DNA from: Protopterus annectens
Taxonomy: Eukaryota > Chordata > Ceratodontiformes > Protopteridae
NCBI RefSeq assembly: GCF_019279795.1
Contig: NC_056744.1
Span: forward strand, 906,703,571-906,767,570
Direction of reading: 5' to 3'
Length of the DNA stretch: 64,000 nt
Below, in pieces: positions 43,962-53,959 of this stretch. Made by a program: the position numbers and the translations under genes. How positions within the stretch are numbered: position 1 is the first letter of the stretch; every line of letters begins with the position of its first letter. Below the pieces are notes generated by a model, which was not told the DNA's origin, did no database searches, and saw only the letters and a program-made list of their open reading frames with translations.

Positions 43962-45850
43962 CTAGCTTTTGTTGTGTGAAAGGAGGGCAGAGGAGAGGGA
44001 GGGAGTCACAGAGTTTTTGCCATAGAAAGATGGCTTAGAACTCCCTGCCTTTAAAAGGAGGTGGTCCACTGTTTGGTTCTCTGTTGTCCCTGGGATAGGG
44101 GCCTGGATGGTTTGTCCCTGTCTGCTAGGTGCAGGAAAGGACCAGTGCTCTGAGGGAAAATTCCTGCTGAACCTAGGAGGTTGAACCTGAAAAAAATGTT
44201 TTACTGTTTGCATAGTCTCTGCTTTGTCTTCCATCTTTTTAAGCACCTCTTCTGCTTTTACTCCAAACAAGCAGTCCTTATCCAAGGGTACAATTAATTT
44301 AGACGTGACATGATCAGGGAGAGGTTGTTCCTTCAACCATGCATGTCTCCTAATGGCAGACCCTGATACTGCTGCCCTGCTTGAGGCTTCTAGGACATTA
44401 TATCCACAGTGTAAAAGGTGTTTGGCCACTTGACAAGTAGAGTGCAGTAAATCTGCTAACTCTTCTGAATTGGCACAGTCAGGAAGGGTTGAAGTCTTTT
44501 GCTTTAATAGTTCCAAAGTGTGTTGTTGATATGTTAACATGTGGAACAGACAGTTGAGTGCTCTGATAGCTAAGGTTGCAGAGGTGTATACTTTTTTACC
44601 ACATCTGTCCAGAGCTCTGGAATCCTTGTCAGGAGGAATAGGACTCTTTGCAGAACTAGCCTTAGCTTCTTTAGGTCCATGTGTAATGACCTCCAGGTCT
44701 GCAGCAGGATTTCTGTACAGGTATTTGTGAGAATCCGGTACTCTATAGTACCTGTCAGGCTTACTGGGAGGGGGCTAAGTTGGATTCATGGAAAACATCA
44801 TCCACCACTTCTAAGATGGGGGGATGGCCAGGGGGTCTGTGCTGCAGCAGATCTAGTAGTCTTTTCTTAGACTGGGAGAAGTCTTGAGATTCCCAGTGGA
44901 AATGTTCCCTGAGGGTTTGAAGGGTTTCCTGAAAGGAAAGGTCTTCTGGTGGGGAGGCAGAAGGGACAGATTCCTCTGCATCTGAATCCTCATAAGCAGT
45001 CAGAGGTTGCTCCTCTTCAAAATCTGAAAAATCAGATTCCTCAGAATCCTGTTCTGTCATAATTTCAGGAAAAGGGTGTCTTTTCCTTTTAGAAGTTGTG
45101 GCCTGACTACCCCTGATAAAGAAGATAAGATCCTCCGCCATTTTAAGCATTTGTGCTTGGGGTGGAGGAGCAGGAGTAAGATGGTGGCTAGAGGTAGATT
45201 TTCTAGGAGTGGCCTGGCTTCTAGGCCCAAGATTATCCATTTGTCTGAGAGAAAAAGTAGTTAGATGAGAAGACGTCATTTTTTGTCTAGAATCGGAGGT
45301 GCGAAAGGGCTCCATGGAAGCCGGTGCCTGCGTCACAACTCCGGACCCAACCAAGGCAGAGACAACCAAAGGCTTGGAAGACAAAGAAGATTTCTGTGGC
45401 ATACTGGACTTCAAAAGGGTCTCGGTAGAGGCCTGCGCATATATTGTATTGGGCATCAGGGGCTGCGAAAGTTCCTCAATGAATTCCGGAGAACTGATGA
45501 CCTGCTTAGCGATAGTGTCGTCGGAAGGCTTAGCCTTATGTGGTCTGTCTCTATCTTTATTGCTATGTTTTTTCGGTATGTCTATGGATTGTTGGCTGAC
45601 GAACATCATTTTGGAATGCCAAGATGGAAGGCGAAAATACCTGTCTACAATAAGAGCTCTACGACGAATGGTTCTTGTGTTAAAGAGGGCACAGAACCGG
45701 CAATGGGGGACATTGTGTTCTGGGCCTAAACAAGTGACGTAGTATGAATGGAAGTCTCGGTAAGTGACGCAGTATGAATGGAAGTCTCGGTGTGGGATTT
45801 GCTTTCCACGGGCGAGGCAATTGTTAACTTTTTCAACATCAGTTAGTGCA
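43962..45850 (-). pseudogene. DIRS-2 gag-like protein
   Basis: Frame 45609-44761 (282 codons) has a Ser/Lys-rich N-terminal part, PPPQAQMLKMAEDLIFFIRG and the acidic YEDSDAEESVPSASPPEDLS. Frame 44540-43962 has MLTYQQHTLELLKQKTS, GSAIRRHAWLKEQPLPDHV and a C-terminal tail. Upstream (45850-45620) NNCLARGKQIPHRDFHSYC and CLGPEHNVPHCRFC give the zinc-binding motif, with its second Cys of the first pair replaced (C-L-A-R) and a 30-bp tandem duplication in it (45732-45791). Breaks lie near 45615 and 44700. Confidence 0.78.
45732..45791. repeat. 30-bp tandem duplication within DIRS-2 gag zinc motif
   Basis: Units 45732-45761 and 45762-45791 differ by one base (GACGT versus GACGC). On the minus strand they add ten codons, repeating RDFHSY-C/Y-VT-Y/C. 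DIRS-1 has a single copy (KDFHSYCLPC). Confidence 0.9.
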
Positions 45851-45967
45851 AGAAAAAAGGATCCCCAATGGGGTACTTAGCTTTAGACGTTTTCAGCTGA
45901 ATTTCGAACTCTGGTAGCAACCAACAAGCACACTTGTGAGCTGCTTCTGCTATGGGCTCTATGGCAA

Positions 45968-46148
45968 GAAAGACTGATGTAATGACGTCAGCTGCCTTGC
46001 TTTATAGCACTGATGCCTTGACGTCAGTCAGCAAGTGACAGCAGCCGAAGCAGAAAAATAGTGACTCTGGTATTCGGGCCGGCCGAGGGCTACCACAGCA
46101 GGGATAACCTCACAGGTGAAGGCTGCAACAGTGAAACATGAAGAACAT
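45968..46148 (-). repeat. DIRS-2 right terminal inverted repeat
   Basis: Complements the inner left repeat (CAGCTGCCTTGCTTTATAGC, TGACGTCAGTCAGCAAGTGA). Ends GTGAAACATGAAGAACAT at 46148. Confidence 0.85.
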
Positions 46149-46700
46149 CCCTGTATTCTTCACTGCATCTTTCTGTTCAGATTCAGAATGTTAAATTTCT
46201 TCAAGAAAAACACCCCTCTTTCTTTTACCAAAAACTATTTTACAATAAGGATCAATCGCCTGAATTAAACCCTGGATAGACCCAGATAGACTCCTATCCA
46301 AAGGAAATTGAGGAGGAGTAGATACATGCTTGGGTTTTTGGTTTACTTCTGACAAGAAAAATGGGGCTAATCGTGTTACTAATGACAACAGCAGCTTCCC
46401 CAGGAATGGGCACAGCATTCTGACATAACAGGGAAACCTTACCTGTTCCCACTCCTAAGGCTGACAATAGTGGCTCTCCCTTACCTAGTGAAGGGATCCC
46501 AAAAGCCACAGAAGACATGGCTAACCCCTGGTCCATGCTGGGTGTAGGTGCTAACACCAGAGTGATCTAGGGTAAAAGAGTGGTCTGAGGTACAACAAAC
46601 AGCCACACCAGTCACCAGCCTGTAGCTGGGGCAAATTACTAGCCTGTTGTGGTGGCAAAGGCTGTTTGCTTAATTGTTTTTATTTTTTGCGGCTAGAAGA
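46149..46700 (-). pseudogene. DIRS-3 gag, N-terminal portion right of DIRS-2
   Basis: The frame 46418-46191 contains SLSGSIQGLIQAIDPYCKIV and FGKRKRGVFLEEI, corresponding to QAQMLKMAEDLIFFIRGSQ and SKRKRHPFPEI in DIRS-2. Upstream sequence to the right terminal repeat has no open frame. Confidence 0.55.
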
Positions 46701-47360
46701 AGGACTAACTGTTAAACAGTAGTCTGTTCCATGGTGAAGTTGAAAATGGTGCCTTTTTCCTGAGGAAAACAAGCAGCAATTGCCAATAAACACTACCAGT
46801 CCTCAAAGGTTACTTTTTTGACAGAAAAACAAAGTAGCAAGCACTTTAAAATACTATGCTAGTCCCACAGAAGTAAAGTAAACACAATTCCTTCACAGAA
46901 AACAATGTTTTTGGTTACTTTACACCTCTTTTGATCAGACAAAAAAAAAAAAATGAGTACTCCGTTTAAAAATATATTACATCCTCGAGACAGTCCGCTA
47001 AAACACAACACTCCTTGCTTTAAAATAACTTTTTTGAAGAGGAAACTAATGAAACATCAACAAAATTAAGAAAATGGAAGCTTCCCCAGAGAGAAAAATC
47101 TGCCCCACAATGGAAAGCACAAGCAGACCATTGATCCTCAAAAGCCTCATAGGAATGTTCTCTTTGGTGCGAGTAAATCTCTGAAGAGCTTCACACCCAA
47201 ACTTGTCTTTTAGTCAGCTCAGCTCAGCTGTCTGACAACTTGAGCACATGGAGCTGCCCTGAAGCTTTGAAAGCTGGGCGGCTGTTATATCCTTGGCAAG
47301 ATATAACTCATACAGCTAAGGCTACTGCAGTAGTGGTCAATATGATGAGCATTGTGATCA

Positions 47361-48539
47361 ACAAAGACATCTGGACTACAGCATTACCCCAAGTCAAACC
47401 TGATTCAGTCAAAGAATCACTGAGTTTTTATTTTTTGAGCTATTTTGTGACAAAAGGGCACCGACATTATAAAGGCCTCTGGGTTGTGAGGTAAATAAAA
47501 AATAACCATACACAGCCAAATCTTTACACATACTGAATGACTGCTCTGACTTTTGCTGAAATTAAAGGATTAGAATAAACTATTTAATACATTGGGACTT
47601 TTTCACTTTTTAAGAATTAATGATATTTGATGCAAAAGAGATCAACAAATAATAGATGAGGGGACTAGACATCTCAAAAAAGATTGGAAGGATCAGAGCT
47701 AGGCAAAAATTCCTACAGCCACAATGAATTTTGCAACCTGAAAGAACCCGCAAAACATATAAAAATGCTAAAAATAAAGAAATAATAAAACTAAAGTAAG
47801 AGCTTGAAATACAAACGAAGAAAAGCAACTTATGAAGCCAAAAAAGATGACCTGAAAAGACTTATATACCTTATGACCACAAATTTATGGAAAGAAATAC
47901 TCTTGAGGCACATAACATGCCAGAAAGAAGGCTGAATTGGAGGCACACTTTCAGAATAGTACAAAATCTGTAAAAAATAAAATTATACTTAAGTCACTGT
48001 CATGTCTGCTACTCACTTTTTTATGTGCAATGCTCCTAAAAAGTTTGAGAGTTTGAGGAAAATAATGGCATCAGAACTACATATGTTTAGTGATGGAAAC
48101 AGCTCGTGGTACCTTGTGCATTAGACTAACTCACATATGCTATTACACCGTGAAGATGCACATAGTGTGGTGCAGCGCTACTTAAAGGTCCAGATTCAAA
48201 GACCTGACTCTCACATCCACTTGGTTCTCTAAATGTCTGTGGTACAGATATAGACAACTGGCTGATGCTTCAAAGATTTCTACTGCTGTTCCCTTTAATC
48301 TTTATATATAGTACAAAATCTTAAACTTATGAAAAATGCATGCTTTAAAAATGTACAGGACACAGAAAGATTGCACACTGGGACAGCTTATCCTTTGTTC
48401 ACATATTTTAAAGTTAATTCATGTATCTGGCCGTGATTTGACTGATGCTTTGAATGGCTTAAGAATCACACAAGTCCCTTACAGCTTGTGCTCTGTCCCT
48501 TCACAAATATAACAAAACAGCAGGAGCTGCTGGAATAAC
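47361..48539. other. Flank of DIRS-3; possible N-terminal debris of a non-LTR element
   Basis: Nothing clear. Around 47740-47840 the plus strand is Lys/Glu-rich with many stops and could be the N-terminal debris of the element at 48540. AGTGTGGTGCAGCGC...GGTCCAGATTCAAAG near 48175-48210 is slightly tRNA-like. Neither is certain. Confidence 0.3.
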
Positions 48540-49009
48540 CAAATGTTGATCAAGATTTGAAGCATGAATGGTTAAGGTCAGGTGAAACACTAATAATGGT
48601 GGCTCAAGACAGTGGGCTATGTACACATTGTTATACAAAGTCTATGAAAAGGTGGGAGAAACAGACAAATGCAGATTCTATAATAAGAAACGGAAATACA
48701 AGCACATCTCTTTCCTGGTTGGATAATTTAAAGCACCATAATGCAGCAAGACTGTTGCATAAGGGTTTGTGAAATCACTGCAAAAAACATTACTGAAAAT
48801 TGTGACATTCTGATCACACATGGGATCATCCAATACCAACAGTTCAGAAAGCAGAAACAAGAAATCCAGATACAGTAGTCCAAGAAAAGAAGAGAAAAAT
48901 ATCATCAATCATTGAAATTGCTACACTAAGCGATTACAGTGTCCTATGTAAAGAGAAGTTAAAAAATAACAAGATTTGCAAGCAGGAACTAGAGCAACGT
49001 GGGATAAAG

Positions 49010-49370
49010 GGGTCTATATCAGAAGACTGAATACTGAAATCACAGAACACCCTTACCTTGACACTGCTTAACCGAAAGCAGGAAATGTCGAACGGCCAGA
49101 ACAGCGAATTTTTTTCCCAGGGAAAAAAAATCGCTGTGCCATTGTCGGGGGTTTGCAGTTTCCTCCACTGTAGTGTAATCTCGGAGTTGGTATATTTAAG
49201 TAAGGGGGTGTGGGAGGCAAAGCCTTTTGTCTTTTTTTTTGGCCAAGTGATTTTTTTTCCCTGGGAAAAAAATTGCTGTTTTGGCCATTCGACATTTCCT
49301 GGTTTCAGTTAAGCTGTGTTGAGGTAAGGGTGTTCGGTGTTTTTAGCTGTCGATGTGGTGATATAGACCC
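49010..49370. mobile_element. MITE-like non-autonomous DNA transposon, copy 1 (361 bp)
   Basis: Starts GGGTCTATATC and ends GATATAGACCC. The inverted repeats extend about 120 bp (ACACCCTTACCT, GAAATGTCGAA, CCCAGGGAAAAAAAAT and their complements). The centre has GGAGTTGGTATATTTAAGTA and GGGGGTGTGGGAGGCAAAGC. Flanking GGATAAAG at 49002-49009 and 49372-49379 is a likely 8-bp target duplication, with one extra A at the right border. There is no coding capacity. It splits the non-LTR relic. Confidence 0.8.
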
Positions 49371-49447
49371 AGGATAAAGACACACCAGTTCCAATAGTAC
49401 AGGCTAAAAGGCAAATAAAAATGAATTTTCAAGCGTACTTAAATCTG

Positions 49448-49685
49448 CGGTGGTGGTGCTGCGGTAGCATTGTCGCCTCACAGTAAGACGCTGTCTGGTT
49501 CGATTCTCAGCTAGAGCGTCTTCTGCGTGGAGACATGCGTGAATGGGCGTACCTTCTTTGAAGGTTGTGCATCAGGGCTGGTAACTTGGCACGTAAAAAT
49601 CAACTACCAATCATTAGCGGACCGGAGTTCCACTGTGGCGACCCCTAGCCGGGAAGAGCCGAAAAACACAACAACAACAACAACA
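49448..49685 (+). mobile_element. tRNA-headed SINE with RTE-type tail (copy 1)
   Basis: The head GGTGGTGCTGCGGTAGCATT resembles a box A, and GGTTCGATTCT (49497-49507) a box B, indicating pol III transcription from a tRNA-derived promoter. The 3' end CACTGTGGCGACCCCTAGCC and AGAGCCGAAAA matches the RTE LINE 3' end located 300 bp away. It ends in (AAC)n. A perfect 11-bp target duplication ACTTAAATCTG lies at 49437-49447 and 49686-49696. Confidence 0.92.
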
Positions 49686-49830
49686 ACTTAAATCTGCTAC
49701 CAATACATGTAACCCCATATGAACTGCAGAAAGAAGTCATTCTGAGTACATTGTGGGTGATCGGAAGAGCACTCTTGGCAAACATCAAAGACTGCAGCAG
49801 TATTAATTTCATATACGTTAACCATACTCT

Positions 49831-49989
49831 GATTCATGAATTGTATCTATTCCTATCACTGTACCAGAAACTCAAAACTTTAAAGAAATTAAAAAAAACA
49901 TAATTGAAAGAATAAAGATAAGTGAAATAAAAAATTTGCAATGTACACAGTAAGACAAAGGTAATACATAATTTTATCAGAATCATCAT
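49831..49989. other. Short AT-rich spacer with RTE left target duplication
   Basis: Contains ATTTTATCAGAATCATCAT (49971-49989), the left copy of the RTE LINE target duplication. Otherwise nothing is recognised. Confidence 0.6.
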
Positions 49990-50008
49990 CTTCTTTCGGC
50001 TGTTCCCG

Positions 50009-52042
50009 TTAGGGGTCACCACAGCAGATCACCCGTTTCCATTTCTTCCTGCCCTCTGCATCTTGCTCTGTCACACCAACCACCTGTATGTCCTCTCTCG
50101 CCACATCCATAAACCTTATCTTAGGCCTTCCTCTTTTCCTGTTACCTGGTAGCTTCATCCTTAGCATCTTTTTCCCAATATACTCAGCATCCCTCCTCAG
50201 CACATGCCCAAACCAACGTAATCGTGCCTCTCTGACTTTGTCTCCAAACCTTCCAACCTGGGCTGACCCTCTAATATACTTATTCCTAATCCTGTCCACC
50301 CTCGTCATACCCAGTGCAAATCTTAACATCTTTAATTCTGCCACATCCAGCTCAAACTCCTGCCTTTTTGTCAATGCCACTGTCTCCAACCCATATAACA
50401 TAGCTGGTCTCACTACCCTCTTGTAGACATTCCCTTTCACTCTTACAGGTACTCGTCTGTCACAAATCACTCCTGACACTCTTCTCCACCCACTCCATCC
50501 CGCCTGTCCTCTCTTCTTCACCTTTCTTCCACACTCGCCATTACTCTGAACTATTGACCCCAAGTATTTAAACTCATCCACCTTTGCCACCTCTACTCCT
50601 TGCATCCTCACCATTCCTCTATCCTCCCTCTCATTCACACACATATATTCTGTCTTATTCCTGCTGACCTTCATTCCTCTTCTCTCTAGAGCCTATCTCG
50701 ATCTCCCCAGGGTCTCCTCCACCTGTTCCCTACTCTCACTACAGATCACAATGTCATCTGCAAACATCATAGTCCACGGGGACTCCTGTCTGATCTCGTC
50801 TGTCAACCTGTCCATCACCACTGCAAATAAGAAAGGGCTCAGAGCTGATCCTTGATGTAACACCACCTCCATCTTAAATGCATCCATCACTCCCACCACA
50901 GACCTCACCGCTGTCACACTACCCTCGTACATATCATGTACCACTCTTACATACTTCTCTGACACTCCTGACTTCCTCATACAATACCACAACTCCTCTC
51001 TAGGCACCCTGTCATATGCTTTCTCTAAGTCTACAAAAATACAATGCAACTCCTTCTGACATTCTCTGTACTTTTCCATCAACACTCTCAGAGCAAACAT
51101 CACATCTGTAGTGCTGTTTCCTGGCATGAAACCATACTGCTGATCACTAATCATCACGTCCCTTCTTAACCTTGCTTCCACTACTCTTTCCCACAGCTTC
51201 ATGTTGTGACTGATCAATTTAATCCCTCTGTAGTTACTACAGCTCTGCACATCACCCTTATTCTTAAAAATCGGTACCAAAACACTTTTTCTCCATTCCT
51301 CAGGCATCCTCTCACTTTCCAAGATTTCATTAAACAATCTGGTTAAAAACTCCACTGCCATTTCACCTAAACACCACCATGCTTCCACAGGTATGTCATC
51401 TGGGCCAACAGCCTTTCCATTCTTCATTCTCTTCATAGCTATCCTTACTTCCTCCTTACTAATCCATTGTACTTCATGATTCACTATCCCTACATCATCC
51501 AACCTTCTCTCCCTCTCATTCTCTTCATTCATCAACCCCTCAAAGTACTCTTTCCATCTCCTCAACACACTCTCCTCGCTTGTGAGTATGTTTCCCTCAT
51601 TATCCTTTATCACCTTTACCTGCTGCAGATCTTTCCTAGCTCAGTCCCTCTGTCTAGCCAATTGGTACAGGTCCTTTTCTCCCTCCTTAGTGTTCAACCT
51701 CTCATACAACTCTTCATATGCCTTATCCTTAGCCACCTCTCTCTTTGCAATGCACCTCATCTCCTTATACTCCTGTCTACTTTCTTCACCTCTCTGACAA
51801 TCCCACGTCTTCTTTGCCAGCCTCTTTCTCTGTATACTCTTCTGTACTTCCTCATTCCACCACCATGTCTCCTTGTCGTCCTTCCTCTGTCCAGATGTGA
51901 TACCAAGCACCTTTCTAGCCGTCTCCCTTACTAGCTCTGCTGTAGTTACCCAGATATTTGGTAACTCTTCACTGCCACCCAGTGCCTGTCTTAACTCATC
52001 CCTGAACTCCACCTCACAATTACCCTTTTCAATTTCCACCAT
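50009..52042 (-). pseudogene. RTE reverse transcriptase and C-terminal region, two nonsense codons
   Basis: One frame runs from 52042 to 50009, interrupted only by TGA at 51641-51643 and TAG at 50693-50695. It has MKNGKAVGPDDIPVEAW, VPIFKNKGDVQSCSNYRGIK, IFVDLEKAYDRVPREELWY (motif A), VVLHQGSALSPFLFAVVMD (motif B, consensus Q altered nearby) and MMFADDIVICSE (FADD, motif C). The C-terminal region has DEFKYLGSIVQSNGE and RLRWFGHVLRRD, as in vertebrate RTE proteins. The TGA could be a CGA-to-TGA CpG change. Confidence 0.9.
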
Positions 52043-52650
52043 TTGATCCTTGGTGCTGCCCTCGCACTCCTCCTCCTCCTCTTAATCACCAACGTCATCC
52101 TACAAACCACCATCCTATGCTGCCTAACTACACTTTCTCCGGTCACCACTTTACAGTCTCCAATTTCCTTCAAACTGGCCCTCCTACATAAGATATAATC
52201 CACCTGTGTGCATCTTCCTCCACTCTTGTATGTCACCCTATGCTCCTCCCTCTTGTTAAAATACGTATTCACCACAGCCATGTCCATCCTTTTCACAAAA
52301 TCCACTACCATCTGACCTTCTACATTCCTTTGTTTAACACCATACCTACCCATCACTTCCTCATCCCCTCTTTTCCCTTCACCAACATGCCCATTGAAAT
52401 CTGCTCCAATCACCACTCTCTCACCCTTGGGTACAGTCATCACCACTTCATCCAATTCACTCCAAAATTTTTCTTTCTCATCCATTGCACACCCAACTTG
52501 TGGAGCATATGCACTAACAACATTCATCATTACACCATCAATTTCCAGCTTCATAAACATTACTCTATCCGACACTCTTTTCACCTTCAAAACACTATTA
52601 GCATACTGTTCCTTCAGAATAACTCCTACGCCATTTCTCCTTCCATCCAC
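51991..52650 (-). pseudogene. RTE endonuclease, N-terminus missing
   Basis: A 219-codon frame beginning in GRRNGVGVILKEQYANSVL, with VVSAYAPQVGC, VVIGADFNGHVGE (the catalytic GDFN region) and RCTQVDYILCRR. The first catalytic residues (the N and E boxes) are lost with the truncated 5' end. A frameshift near 52000-52040 shifts into the RT frame. The last SDH motif reads VVRQHRMV, so the catalytic His is probably kept but Ser-Asp is changed. Confidence 0.85.
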
Positions 52651-52669
52651 ATTTTATAAGAATGATCAT

Positions 52670-53139
52670 ATTAAACTGCGCTCTGAATGGAGTTTCTAAA
52701 GGAAAGGAGATCAACCATTTTTCCTGTAACAGTCACACTTGCCAGCCAAGTTGACAAGGATGTATCTACCTGATCTACCTTCTTCCTTTCCATGGGGAAC
52801 ACTGTGCGTAGACACTACAGAAAAAAAGTAGTTTGCTGGCACAATACACCATGCTTAGTACTGAGGAAAAGTAACATAACTGGATCCTGCAGCCTGCTAC
52901 CATTAAAAGGAAGACAGACAAGGTAAGTGGGCTGCCTGTCTCCTATGTAGACAATTTTATTTGTAAGGGGCTCAAAGGGCATTGCAATAAGTGTGATTCT
53001 TAATTTTTTTTTTAAGATTAGTTAGAAGGAGCATGAACATTTTCTTTTCAATGGCACAGAATTTAGTTCCTGTAGTGTTCAATATATCTGCACCAGAAAC
53101 CTGTTAAAAAGATCCATCCTGTCCCTACAAATTTCACTA
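52670..53139. other. Unrecognised sequence
   Basis: Short A/T-rich tracts and no coding motif. Confidence 0.5.
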
Positions 53140-53215
53140 GGTTCATAGATTCATAGGTAAATTACTAAACTAACATCCTCTGAGGGCTTTTTTGATCCTA
53201 GCCATGCTTTCCCAA
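53140..53215 (-). mobile_element. CR1-like LINE 3' tail fragment
   Basis: Minus strand: GGCTAGGATCAAAAAAGCCC, TTTAGTAATTTACC and TATGAATCTATGAACC match the tail and 8-bp repeats of the CR1-like copies. Only about 75 bp long. Confidence 0.6.
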
Positions 53216-53944
53216 GGTGAAGAGCCATCCAGCATGAGAACCCCCACTCAGTGACTTACATTACTCAACTGAGGGCAAAAACAGGTCAACTTTTTTTTCA
53301 GAGCTGTGTTCAGGTGATACATGTAAATACATACTTCCAAAACGTCACTGATATATATCACTGCTGAATGTTAATACCACCTAACTTTTTCAGAGAACAG
53401 ACTCTGCTAGACAGAAGCTATGTGAAAGAGCTCATTCAGACCGAGAAGATTCATTACATTTTGTATTCATCAGAAAAGAATTTCTAGACTGCATAATCAA
53501 GAAAAGATAAAGATAGTTTTAAGAACAACTTGGACAATTATAATGGGGGTGACCGTTTTTGTACACTGGCAGGCAAGAAGGGCATTATTGCCCAAGCCTG
53601 AAATACCTGCATGCATGTAACATAAAAACAACTCAGTGAGCCACAGTGTGAGGACTCCTTTCTTGACCCCCTTTCCACTCCTGATGCATGGTAATTCATA
53701 TACCCCTGCCTGAGACTACAATCTTCTCCTAGTCTCCCAGTGAGGGTTTCACCAGGCATCCCAAAATATGCAAAGGAACCAGGGAGGGTGGAAGTACTGA
53801 GGAGGTAGCTAGAAGAAGTTAGAAGTCTGTGGCACCTGAGAGGCAAAGTATGGAAAAAAGGAGGTAAAACAATATGACAATACACACATTCAAATACATT
53901 TTTATATTACTGTATAATCAAGAGAATGGTCTGCTATAAAACCC
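53216..53944. other. Unrecognised sequence
   Basis: The 115-codon minus frame at 53538-53885 lacks any known motif and is likely a chance ORF. Confidence 0.45.
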
Positions 53945-53959
53945 CTTTTAAAAGACACT

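Larger units (their letters stand above)
40598..46148 (-). mobile_element. DIRS-2: structurally complete DIRS retrotransposon
   Basis: Length 5551 bp, same gene order and orientation as DIRS-1, related but clearly diverged. Terminal inverted repeats span about 40598-40815 and 45968-46148. An ICR at 40931-41032 matches the left end at about 56 of 60 positions and also the right end (GTGTTTCACTGTTGCA). No target duplication is seen (left AGGAGGAAAAAA, right CCCTGTATTC). It sits 44 bp from DIRS-1 in DIRS-3 gag. More mismatches between ICR and ends than in DIRS-1 suggest it inserted earlier. Confidence 0.9.
30814..47360 (-). mobile_element. DIRS-3: old DIRS retrotransposon hosting two younger DIRS insertions
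   Basis: The ends are inverted repeats. CATATAGCTAAGGCTACTGC near 30867 and CATACAGCTAAGGCTACTGC near 47313, together with AGCTTTGAAAGCT/AGCTTCCAAAGCT-type blocks, lie in opposite terminal regions. An ICR at 31151-31235 joins the complements of the two ends, as expected for DIRS circles. Removing DIRS-1 (35059-40553) and DIRS-2 (40598-46148) leaves about 5.5 kb, the same length as either insert. The pieces then read through as one gag-RT-RNase H-recombinase order. Coding parts are strongly decayed, so this is the oldest of the three. Confidence 0.85.
48540..49830 (+). mobile_element. Non-LTR retrotransposon C-terminal relic (possibly R2/NeSL-like), split by a MITE and a SINE
   Basis: Frame 48557-48772 reads KHEWLRSGETLIMVAQDSGL, then HHNAARLLHKGL. 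These resemble the LK.EWL..GETE..I.AAQDQ and HN.VAR..H..L stretches that lie after the RT in R2-type and related LINEs, a comparison made from memory. The similarity resumes after the MITE as WDKDTPVPIV and after the SINE as LLPIHVTPYELQKEVILSTL (about 49690-49755). Removing both inserts, using their target duplications, restores a continuous relic. No Zn-knuckle or endonuclease is recognisable. Confidence 0.5.
49990..52650 (-). mobile_element. RTE-clade LINE, 5'-truncated, relatively young
   Basis: Minus-strand order: partial apurinic-type endonuclease, RT, and an RTE-type C-terminal region, then a very short 3' end (CCCCTAACGGGAACAGCCGA) with a GAT repeat. A short 3' end and a simple trinucleotide tail are typical of RTE elements. 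A 19-bp duplication ATTTTAT(C/A)AGAAT(C/G)ATCAT with 17 matches flanks it (49971-49989; 52651-52669), which fixes the truncated 5' end at 52650. The RT frame is open apart from two stop codons. Confidence 0.9.

Noticed and set aside
48170..48260. Weak tRNA-like sequence (possible old SINE)
   Set aside because: The B-box-like GGTCCAGATTCAAAG is poor, with no tail and no target duplication.
51467..51934. 155-codon plus-strand Leu/Ser-rich ORF, and similar ORFs at 50088-50426 and 52240-52699
   Set aside because: Antisense shadows of the RTE reading frame.
53538..53885. 115-codon minus-strand ORF
   Set aside because: No recognisable domain; composition and isolation suggest a chance ORF.
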